Shown here: positions 50,759 to 58,845 of the stretch, one piece after another | Layout: every line of letters begins with the position of its first letter | Numbering within the stretch: position 1 is the first letter of the stretch | Assembly: GCA_015067565.1 (NCBI GenBank) | Contig: SVMF01000009.1 | Span: forward strand, 32,512 to 96,511 | From: Oscillospiraceae bacterium | Lineage (GTDB): Bacteria; Bacillota; Clostridia; Oscillospirales; Oscillospiraceae | Direction: 5' to 3' | Length of the DNA stretch: 64,000 nucleotides | Program-made: the position numbers and the translations under genes | Notes under the pieces: model-generated | Seen by the model: only the letters and a program-made list of their open reading frames with translations | Told to the model about the DNA's origin: nothing | The model's database searches: none

Positions 50759-51766
50759 TTAACGATAGAGCAACTTTGCCCCGCGTGCGCTCTTCATCCT
50801 GCGATAAATCGGGGTGAAGGGAGGAAAATAATAGCAGCAGCCCAGGAAAAAGCGCTGTCTGCCGGACAATTTGTGATAGATAGGCAGAAATTCCGGATTC
50901 TTTCTGGCGCGGAATTGCTCACGGAATGAAAGTGTATTGAACTTGCAATCTGCTATTTGCTCTGTAATTTGGTTGTCAAATTTCTTGCCTGACAGTTCAT
51001 TGTAATAGGATAGTGATTCTGCCACACGCAGCGAGAAGGTGTTGTGGATAGCTGCGCTCTTTTGACGGCTTGACCATGAACCGGCGCTGTTTCTGCGATA
51101 ACGGGACATTATTTCATTGATGAAATAGCAGTTGCCACGGTTCAGCGCACAAAGCACCATTGCGTAGTCGGTCACCGGGCAATGATAGACAAATTCCCGA
51201 GCGCCGTTTTCCATGTATTCCAAAAGACCGCTGCGGAAGAAGAAGCTGGTCGTCTGGAAGGGGTAGAACTCCTTGTCTAACATCTGCTTTCTGAGATGGT
51301 CGGCCTCCAACACACCTTCTTCGAAGGTGAGAACGGATGGAATGGTGGTGGTCAAAAGCGTACCATCCTCGGCAATATTTCCGACAATATGTGCGGACAT
51401 ATAGCAATCGGGATGAGTCTCAAGGGCATCGTGCTGACGCTGAAGTTTGGTGGGATCACACCAATAATCATCCCCCTCGCAATAGGCGAAGTATTTTCCT
51501 CTGACCTGTGAATACAAGAAGCGGTCAAAGGCTTTTTTGTCCTTGGAGTACTGATTCTCTGTCTGATAAATGGCTTTGATGATATTTGGATATTTGGCCT
51601 CATATTCACGGATGATCGCTGCGCTGTCATCCGACGACGCATCGTCGTGGACGATGACCTCAAAGGGGAAGTTCGTCTTTTGCATTACGAAGCCATCCAG
51701 AGCGTTACGAAGATATTTAGCATGGTTGAAAACAGTGCAGATTACGCTGACAGCAATCTCCGGCAT
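50759..51766 (-). CDS. family 2 glycosyltransferase
   Basis: A 335-aa GT-A-fold enzyme. The N-terminus VSVICTVFNHAKYLRNALDGF and HDDASSDDSAAII bind the nucleotide sugar, and the metal motif is YCEGDDYW. It probably transfers the modified sugar to a lipid- or protein-linked acceptor. It is the first gene of the operon, behind a good promoter. Confidence 0.9.
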   Translation of the reverse strand: MPEIAVSVICTVFNHAKYLRNALDGFVMQKTNFPFEVIVHDDASSDDSAAIIREYEAKYPNIIKAIYQTENQYSKDKKAFDRFLYSQVRGKYFAYCEGDDYWCDPTKLQRQHDALETHPDCYMSAHIVGNIAEDGTLLTTTIPSVLTFEEGVLEADHLRKQMLDKEFYPFQTTSFFFRSGLLEYMENGAREFVYHCPVTDYAMVLCALNRGNCYFINEIMSRYRRNSAGSWSSRQKSAAIHNTFSLRVAESLSYYNELSGKKFDNQITEQIADCKFNTLSFREQFRARKNPEFLPIYHKLSGRQRFFLGCCYYFPPFTPIYRRMKSARGAKLLYR

Positions 51767-51798
51767 ATGATCGCTCCTTTCGAAAATTATACAGATAC

Positions 51799-51827
51799 AT
51801 TATAGCAATTCTCCCTATAAAAGTCAA
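51799..51827 (-). promoter_or_regulatory. promoter of the sugar operon
   Basis: On the minus strand TTGACT (51822-51827), 17 nt, TATAAT (51799-51804). All five minus-strand genes to 46474 are tightly spaced behind it. Confidence 0.8.
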
Positions 51828-51871
51828 TCCATAATATCAATTCATGCGACTGTGTTTTTCTTGAAATATCG

Positions 51872-51900
51872 TTGCAATGAGCCCTAAAATTTGTTATAAT
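51872..51900 (+). promoter_or_regulatory. promoter of the NAGPA-domain exoprotein gene
   Basis: TTGCAA (51872-51877), 17 nt, TATAAT (51895-51900), 32 nt before the start. Confidence 0.78.
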
Positions 51901-51932
51901 TTATGAGTAAAAATACATATTGAGGTTTAAGG

Positions 51933-54900
51933 ATGACACATGCGATGAAAAAGACGATTGCCTTACTTCTGACGCTTCTTCTTTTCGTGCAGCTTCTGCC
52001 GATGACCCTTGCAGCATCAAAGGAAACAGATGAGGGGACATCCGCCTTTTCCGGAAGTCTGTCTACCTCGCAGGATCTGTTGTTTGATTTTTCGAACAAT
52101 GCTGCAGCTCAGACTCGTTATAAATCAAGCGCGTACGGCGGTTATAATTTCGACCAGGAGACAAATGGCTACTGGGCAACCGGATATAACGGTACGAATA
52201 CGAATTATTCCATTTCAAATGCAAACGGAACCCTCCGCGTCAATATCACGGAGGGTTCCGATGCCAACGGAACCTATGGCCCGTGGCTGAAGACGACTAA
52301 TACCTACGGAAGGCTCCCATCGAGCAATTCCTCGACGTACCAGTATTATCCGCTTAACTACGATCCGTCGGCTGCGCAGTGCATCAAGATCCGATTCAAG
52401 CTGAACAACTGTACGATCCCCACTGGTACAACACCGAGATTCGTTTTTGAGTATTACTACACGAGCGGCTCGACCTACAGCTACAAGAACAACATCTATT
52501 CTGACTTCAGCTATCAGAACAATGTCTACCAGACTCTGACGATCCCGCTCAATTCGACATTCCGAAACGCGGATGCAATCAAGGGATTTGGTCTGCGTCT
52601 GCGCAATGTAAAGGCGACAAGCGGCACCCTCTATATCGACTATATCTATATCGGCAAGGACACCTCCTATAAGGTGACCTCGCACAATGATATGACCTTC
52701 CTTTCGCAGAAGGATGTGCCGATTGCCTCGGGTGTCAACGAGACCACCGTGCTTTTGAAGAACCGAGACAGCCAGCCGGTCGCAGGCTATTTTGCAACTG
52801 TTTCACCGTCGGCAATGTTCACATTCAAGGCTTCGTACCCCGGGTATTATACTGCAGGCAGTTCCGTTGCAAGCCGCGCAGCTCTGGCTCCGAACCTGCC
52901 TTTGACCGGCGCAACGACCACAAAACAGGCTTCCAACTATGAGAGTGTCTTCGGTGAAGAGGTTGTCTTTGCAACCAATGCGGACTTCTTCAATATGGAC
53001 ACCTTCCAGCCGAGAGGATACCTTGTCATGGAAGGCAATCTGATCCAGAACTACGGCACCCGTCAAACGCCCTATTTTGCGGTGCTGAAGGACGGTAGCT
53101 ATGCGATCCGACCCTATGGTTCTCCCTTGGGCGATGTTAAGGAAGCGGTATCGGGTTACCAGTGGCTTGTGCGTGACGGTGCGGTCGTGAAAAATAACGA
53201 TGAAGAACGACATCCGAGAACTGCTATTGGTCTGAAGGCCGACCAGACCGTCATTGTCTTTACCGCTGACGGCAGACAGGAGGGCTACTCTATGGGTATG
53301 ACTCTGCAGGAGCTTGCCAATCTCATGTATGCTGCAGGCTGCGTGGATGCGATAAACCTTGATGGTGGTGGTTCTTCGACATTCGTCTCGGCTTACAGTG
53401 GAACGACCAATCAGGTGATCCGCAATAAGCCGTGTGATTCTACGGGAGAACGTGTGGTATCTACTGCTTTGCTCTTGGTGCCGGCGACTTGCAAGCACAA
53501 ATTTACAAGCAATTCCTATGCGGTTCATGAAGACGGAACGCATACGACAGCGTGCACCTCCTGCGGTGAAAAGATCACAATTAGCCACAGCTATACAGAC
53601 GGTTTGTGTAAATGCGGATTGCGGGAAAAGACGTCGTCGGGGCTGTATTTTGGCTTTGGTAACCGCATGGCAGATACAGAGCGTTATAACACTCCTGCCT
53701 ATGGCTACCATAATTACGATTTGACCACAAATGGCGTTTGGTCCCGTGGTTATTGGGCGACAGGATATAATGGCGGCAGCACGAATTATACGATCAGTAA
53801 TTCATTGGGTGAGTTGACAATGAATGTTACCGAGGATTACAGCGGTACTTTAGGTCAAAATGAAATCTATGGCCCATGGTTGAAACTAACCAACGGCCAT
53901 GGCGCTGCTCCTTCCAAAAGCACACCGACACTCTACTCTCTGAATTATACCCCAACAAAGGCAAAAGAGATTCAAATTCGATTCAAGCTGTCTGATTGCA
54001 CAGCTGTGGGGGGAAAGACCCCGACAGTTGCCTTTGAATATTACTACTTGAAGAACGGAGAGTATAAATCTGCGCTCCTGAGCAAGACGTATTCCTTCGA
54101 AGATGGTATTTATCAGACCGTTACTCTGCCTGTCAACCCTACCTTCACCTCTGCGGATGCGATCTGTGGCTTCGGCTTCCGATTCCAGCATATCAAGAGC
54201 GCGGCGAATGGCAAATTGACTGTGGACTTTATCCACATCGGCGAAGAATCTGCAGATACATTGTTCTTTGATTTCAAGAACGATTTTGCCTCGAAGCAAC
54301 GTTATCAGAATACGGCCTACAACTTCTATAACTTTGACCTTGCCACAAGCGGCTTCTGGACAACCGGATATAATGTAAGCCGCACGGACTACGCAATCAG
54401 CAACAGCGAAGGTGTTCTGAAGGTCAATGTGCAGCAGGGTTACAGCAGCGCTGCAGATGGCAGTGATGTCATCTATGGCCCATGGCTGAAGACAACAAAC
54501 AACCATGGGAAATTTACCACAAGAACATCCTATGACTATTATCCGCTAAACTACAATCCGGAAAATGCGGAATATGTGCAGATTCGTCTGAAGCATACCG
54601 GCTGCGCGGTACCGAGCGGCAAGAAGCCAAACCTCGTGCTTGAGTTCTATTATACAGAAAATGGCATATACAACATGGCGAATAATATTACCTGCAGCTA
54701 CACAATGGACAATGGCACCTATCAGATCCTGACCTTCCCCGTGTCCTCCCAGTTCAAGAGTGCTGACGAGATCGAATGCCTCGGACTGCGCTTCCAGCAT
54801 GTGATGGGCAATCCTGAAGGGCAGATCGTGATCGATTATATCTACATTGGGCCACAGAAGGATCTGCCAAATGATACCTACGAAGTTTCCTTTGTTGATG

Positions 54901-57083
54901 CAGACGGAACGGTATTCGAAACGCAGACCGTCCTGAAGGGAAACAGCGTGATCTACTCGGGCGCAACTCCGGCGAAGGCATATGATGCAATCAACCATTA
55001 CACCTTCAGCGGTTGGGACAAGGATCTGACAAACATTCAGGCTGATACAGTTTTCGCTGCACAGTTCGATGCGCAGGCGCATACCCTCAGTTATACCTCG
55101 GTGGATGACGATTCCCACAATTCAAGCTGCAATTGTGGCTATGCAATCAGCGAGAGTCATACCATAATCGAATGCATCTCGAAGACACCAACCTGTACGT
55201 CAACGGGCATTAAGACGATCGCTTGCCCAAAGTGTAACCTCAGCAAATCAGAAGTGCTGCCCAAAACAGATCATGTGTGGAAGGTGCTTGCGGCTGTTGC
55301 TCCTACCTGCACGGATGGAGGACAGACCGAGGGCGAGAGCTGCTCGGTCTGCGGTGAGATTCTCGTGGAGCAGAAAGCAATTGATGCGCTCGGACATTCT
55401 TACAAGTCGGTTGTGACAGATCCAACCTGTACAGAGATTGGTTATACGACCTATACCTGCTCCAGATGTCGTGATTCCTATGTGGATCACGAAATACAGG
55501 CCGCCGGACACAGCTACGATAACGGTAGAATTACAGCCCCGCCCAATTGTACGGAAGAAGGCATTAAGACCTACACCTGCCTGATATGCGGCGTGACAAA
55601 AAATCAGACGATTGCACCGCATGGCCATATAGAGGTGAAGGACGGTGCAGTTGCCCCGACCTGCACAGAAAGCGGCCTGACTGAGGGAAAGCACTGCTCC
55701 GTCTGCAAAGAGGTACTTCTTGCACAGACTGAGATTGCAGCACTTGGCCACAGCTACGATAACGGTGTGATCACCGCAGAGCCGACCTGCACGGTAGCAG
55801 GCGCCAAGACCTTCACCTGCCACTGCGGTGATACACAGACCGAGACCATTGAAAAGCTCAACCATAAATCGACGTATGTTGCGCAGGTCGCCCCGACCTG
55901 CACGGAAGACGGCCACGAGGCACATTACAAGTGCAGCCGTTGCGAAATGACCTTCGTGGATGAGGTGTGCAGGTATCCCTTGCCGGTGGAATATATGGTC
56001 ATTCCTGCAACCGGCCACAGCTACACCTACACCAACAATGGCAAAAACCACACTGTCGGCTGCGTAAATTGCGACGACTCCGCAACGGAAGATCACACCT
56101 ACGTAGATGGCAAGTGCATCTGCGGCGCAAACGAGCCGACGGAGCAGTTTGTCGAGACACTCAAGCCCAGCATGAGCATCGTTGTCGGTGCGGAAATGAG
56201 CGTTGCATTTACCGTCAATCAGTCCATGGTATCCAAGTACGAAAGCTTCTACCTCGTCGTTGAGAAGGATATGTTTGGCGCTGAGGCCAAGACCGTGACC
56301 TTCGGCTACGGCGAAGGCCAGACGGCTCTGACTCCGATGCCCAATGCAGCAAATCCGTTCCTGCACAATGCAAGCTTCACGGGTCTGACCGCAAAGGAAA
56401 TGGGCGACGAAATCAGAGCAACGCTGTACTGCGTGGACGCAGAGGGCAACATCTTCTACGGCCCGACGCAGGCTGACTCCGTCAAGGATTATCTGCTCAG
56501 AGGTCTTGACCTTGCAACCTCGACTCCCGAGAAGAAGACGATGTATGTCGATATGCTTCGCTACGGCGCAGTGGCGCAAACCTACTTCGACTACGACACC
56601 GACAACCTAGTTTCCGATGATCTAAAGGAAGCACATCTCGCCTATGCTACCACCGTGATCCCCGAGGCAGTCGATGGTTCCAAGGCAGAGGGCGGCCGTG
56701 GCACCTTGAACACCAGCGTCGTTCTGAAGGCAAGAGTCACCCTGACTCTGTCCAACCTGAAGCCCGGTGCAAACCTTGCAAATATGAAGTTCATTGTCAA
56801 GGACGCACTTGACGGCACTGTCATCAAGGAACTGCCGGCTTACAACCTCAATCCCGTCATGGTTGCTGCTGACTTCGACGATGTCGGCGCAAAGCAGATG
56901 AGAAGACTCATCACCGTCACTCTGTACGACGGCGACACGGCGATTACCGATACCGTGACCTGGAGCGTTGAGAGCTATGTTGCAAAGATTCGTGCAACGA
57001 GCACCGATGCAGTCCAAATTGACCTCGTCAACGCAATGCTCACCTACGGTGACGCAGTTGCCGCCTACATGGCAACCCAATAA
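51933..57083 (+). CDS. giant secreted protein with phosphodiester-glycosidase (NAGPA-like) domain
   Basis: A 1716-aa exported protein with signal peptide KKTIALLLTLLLFVQLLPMTLA. Domain order: a ~180-aa beta module (LLFDFSNNAAAQTRY...YIDYIYIGK), a NAGPA/DUF2233-type phosphodiester glycosidase (about 250-500; ATNADFFNMDTFQPRG, DAINLDGGGSSTF), a Cys module, two more copies of the first module (about 555-975), an InlB-like repeat (YTFSGWDKDL), six or so PTCTE..G/GHSY Cys-pair repeats, and a C-terminal ~310-aa domain ([21 protein letters not shown] to AAYMATQ) shared with the next gene. No sorting signal is seen. Two starts are possible (51933, 51945). Confidence 0.82.
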   Translation: MTHAMKKTIALLLTLLLFVQLLPMTLAASKETDEGTSAFSGSLSTSQDLLFDFSNNAAAQTRYKSSAYGGYNFDQETNGYWATGYNGTNTNYSISNANGTLRVNITEGSDANGTYGPWLKTTNTYGRLPSSNSSTYQYYPLNYDPSAAQCIKIRFKLNNCTIPTGTTPRFVFEYYYTSGSTYSYKNNIYSDFSYQNNVYQTLTIPLNSTFRNADAIKGFGLRLRNVKATSGTLYIDYIYIGKDTSYKVTSHNDMTFLSQKDVPIASGVNETTVLLKNRDSQPVAGYFATVSPSAMFTFKASYPGYYTAGSSVASRAALAPNLPLTGATTTKQASNYESVFGEEVVFATNADFFNMDTFQPRGYLVMEGNLIQNYGTRQTPYFAVLKDGSYAIRPYGSPLGDVKEAVSGYQWLVRDGAVVKNNDEERHPRTAIGLKADQTVIVFTADGRQEGYSMGMTLQELANLMYAAGCVDAINLDGGGSSTFVSAYSGTTNQVIRNKPCDSTGERVVSTALLLVPATCKHKFTSNSYAVHEDGTHTTACTSCGEKITISHSYTDGLCKCGLREKTSSGLYFGFGNRMADTERYNTPAYGYHNYDLTTNGVWSRGYWATGYNGGSTNYTISNSLGELTMNVTEDYSGTLGQNEIYGPWLKLTNGHGAAPSKSTPTLYSLNYTPTKAKEIQIRFKLSDCTAVGGKTPTVAFEYYYLKNGEYKSALLSKTYSFEDGIYQTVTLPVNPTFTSADAICGFGFRFQHIKSAANGKLTVDFIHIGEESADTLFFDFKNDFASKQRYQNTAYNFYNFDLATSGFWTTGYNVSRTDYAISNSEGVLKVNVQQGYSSAADGSDVIYGPWLKTTNNHGKFTTRTSYDYYPLNYNPENAEYVQIRLKHTGCAVPSGKKPNLVLEFYYTENGIYNMANNITCSYTMDNGTYQILTFPVSSQFKSADEIECLGLRFQHVMGNPEGQIVIDYIYIGPQKDLPNDTYEVSFVDADGTVFETQTVLKGNSVIYSGATPAKAYDAINHYTFSGWDKDLTNIQADTVFAAQFDAQAHTLSYTSVDDDSHNSSCNCGYAISESHTIIECISKTPTCTSTGIKTIACPKCNLSKSEVLPKTDHVWKVLAAVAPTCTDGGQTEGESCSVCGEILVEQKAIDALGHSYKSVVTDPTCTEIGYTTYTCSRCRDSYVDHEIQAAGHSYDNGRITAPPNCTEEGIKTYTCLICGVTKNQTIAPHGHIEVKDGAVAPTCTESGLTEGKHCSVCKEVLLAQTEIAALGHSYDNGVITAEPTCTVAGAKTFTCHCGDTQTETIEKLNHKSTYVAQVAPTCTEDGHEAHYKCSRCEMTFVDEVCRYPLPVEYMVIPATGHSYTYTNNGKNHTVGCVNCDDSATEDHTYVDGKCICGANEPTEQFVETLKPSMSIVVGAEMSVAFTVNQSMVSKYESFYLVVEKDMFGAEAKTVTFGYGEGQTALTPMPNAANPFLHNASFTGLTAKEMGDEIRATLYCVDAEGNIFYGPTQADSVKDYLLRGLDLATSTPEKKTMYVDMLRYGAVAQTYFDYDTDNLVSDDLKEAHLAYATTVIPEAVDGSKAEGGRGTLNTSVVLKARVTLTLSNLKPGANLANMKFIVKDALDGTVIKELPAYNLNPVMVAADFDDVGAKQMRRLITVTLYDGDTAITDTVTWSVESYVAKIRATSTDAVQIDLVNAMLTYGDAVAAYMATQ
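55885..57083 (+). repeat. left arm of a ~1.2-kb inverted repeat
   Basis: Codes the last ~400 residues of the NAGPA-domain protein. It matches, in opposite orientation, about 57646-58845 at the end of the convergent gene, with long stretches of exact identity. Confidence 0.85.
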
Positions 57084-57093
57084 AAACTGAAGA

Positions 57094-57125
57094 CCCGGGA
57101 TAGGCAAAGGCCTATCCCGGGTTTT
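57094..57125 (+). terminator. terminator hairpin A
   Basis: A perfect 12-bp stem CCCGGGATAGGC/GCCTATCCCGGG with loop AAAG, followed by TTTT, 11 nt after the 51933 gene. Confidence 0.92.
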
Positions 57126-57404
57126 GCTGTAACGCACAATATTGTGGCGTGTTTATAGAGTCACGTTGTACTGTACCCGTTTGCGGATACCACATGTCAT
57201 CTCATTATGAGGAGAGAGCATGACCGAGAAATCTTGACTAGGGAAAAACGAATTGCAGGATACATATAACAACACAGATTCTTCGCTTTGCACACAATGA
57301 CATGCGACCTTGCAAACCCGCTATCCACAGGGGGAAGCAGCGGTCTCCTGGCGGACGGCCATAGCCGTTCCCTACAACGGTGCGTGTAAATACACATACG
57401 AAAA
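57126..57404. repeat. degenerate repeat-element DNA between hairpins A and B
   Basis: About 280 bp without a credible gene. It contains inverted pieces of common bacterial interspersed-repeat type (GATTCTTCGCTTTGCACACA and GAGAAATCTTGAC) and a GGCGGACGGCCATAGCCGTT segment. It may be the remains of one or more elements. The 66-aa ORF on the minus strand here is not supported. Confidence 0.5.
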
Positions 57405-57431
57405 CCCGGGACAGGCTTTAGCCTGTCCCGG
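57405..57431. terminator. terminator hairpin B, left flank of insertion copy 3
   Basis: Stem CCCGGGACAGGC/GCCTGTCCCGG with loop TTTA. Confidence 0.82.
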
Positions 57432-57607
57432 TGAGCGTGCCAAAAAAGTTCTTATCGTGTCATCGCGAGGAGCGCAGCGACGTGGCGATCTCGTGCTGAA
57501 AGTTTGCTATTCTACCGAAAGAAAGATAAAAATCAAACTTTCGAGATTGCCACGACCGCCTGTTCGGCGGTCTCGCAATGACAAGACTATCGTTTTTCGA
57601 CAGTCTG
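57432..57607. mobile_element. 176-bp MITE-like element, copy 3: same ends, different interior
   Basis: Read on the minus strand it starts CAGACTGTCGAAAAACG and ends CTTTTTTGGCACGCTCA, matching the termini of the 255-bp element. The interior is different: two inverted halves (GCGAGGAGCGCAGCGACGTG and GATTGCCACGACCGCC) that can form one long hairpin. It lies between hairpins B and C, which are near-copies of each other. Confidence 0.75.
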
Positions 57608-57635
57608 CCCGGGACAGGTTTTAGCCTATCCCGGG
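57608..57635. terminator. terminator hairpin C, right flank of insertion copy 3
   Basis: CCCGGGACAGGT-TTTA-GCCTATCCCGGG, 10 nt beyond the stop of the minus-strand 57646 gene, which it should terminate. Two bases differ from hairpin B in the stem region. Confidence 0.82.
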
Positions 57636-57645
57636 TCCGTTATTC

Positions 57646-58845
57646 CTATTGCGTTGCCATGTAGGCAGCAACGGCATCACCATAGGTGAGCATTGCGTTG
57701 ACGAGGTCAATTTGGCCTGCGTCGGTGCTGGTTGCACGAATCTTTGCAACATAGCTCTCAACGCTCCAAGTAACGGTATCCGTGATAGCGGTGTTGCCGT
57801 CGTACAGAGTGACGGTGATGAGTCTTCTCATCTGCTTTGCGCCGACATCGTCGAAGTCAGCTGCAACCATGACGGGGTTGAGGTTGTAGGCAGGCAGTTC
57901 TTTGATAACAGTGCCATCGAGTGCGTCCTTGACAACGAACTTCATGTTTGCAAGGTTTGCACCGGGCTTCAGGTGGGACAGCGTCAGGGTGACTCTTGCC
58001 TTCAGAACGACGCTGGTGTTCAGCGTGCCGAGGCCGCCCTCTGCCTTGGAAGCATCGACTGCCTCGGGGATCACGGTGGTTGCGTAGGTCAGGTGTTCCT
58101 CCGTCAGATCGTCCGTAACCAGATTGTCCGTGTCGTAGTCGAAGTAGGTCTGTGCGACTGCACCATAGCGGAGCATATCGACATACATGGTCTTCTTTGC
58201 ATCGGTGCTGGTTGCCAGATCCAGGCCTCTCATCAGGTAATCCTTGACGGAGTCAGCCTGCGTCGGGCCGTAGAAGATGTTGCCTTCTGCGTCCACGCAG
58301 TACAGGGTTGCTCTGATTTCGTCGCCCATTTCCTTTGCGGTCAGGCCGGTGAAGCTTGCATTGTGCAGGAACGGATTTGCTGCATTGGGCATCGGAGTCA
58401 AAGCCGTCTGACCTTCGCCGTAGCCGAAGGTAACCGTCTTGGACTCTGCGCCAACCATATCCTTCTCAACAACGAGGTAGAAGCTCTCATACTTGCCAAC
58501 GAGTGCGTTGGGAACGGTGAAGGCTACGCTCATTTCCGCACCGACAACAATGCTCATGCTGGGCTTTAGGGTCTCGACAAATTCCTTGGTGGGTTCGGTG
58601 ACCTCTTCTGAGCCGCAGATACAGGAGCCGTCAATATAGGTGTGATCTTCGGTGACGGAGTCGTTGCAATTTTCGCAGCCGACGGTATGATCGTCGCCGT
58701 TGTTCGTGTAGGTATGACTGTGGCCGGTTGCGGGAATGACCATATATTCCACCGGCAAGGGATACCTGCACAACTCATCCACGAAGGTCATTTCGCAACG
58801 GCTGCACTTATAATGCGCCTCGAGGCCGTCTTCCGTGCAGGTTGG
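57646..58845 (-). repeat. right arm of the ~1.2-kb inverted repeat
   Basis: Encodes [20 protein letters not shown] to AAYMATQ; near-identical to 55885-57083 in inverted orientation, with 562 bp between the arms. Confidence 0.85.

Noticed and set aside
55190-56110. Zinc-finger protein region
   Set aside because: The CxxC pairs lie in exported repeat modules with Thr/Ser/Gly-rich spacing; they look like extracellular structural repeats rather than nucleic-acid-binding fingers.
57310-57624. 104-aa ORF in the repeat nest
   Set aside because: Translation of interspersed repeat and hairpins; no SD and no protein features.
57092-57645. Site-specific invertible switch
   Set aside because: There is an inverted repeat around it, but no invertase gene and no promoter inside facing a gene start; both genes end here, so inversion would not switch their expression.
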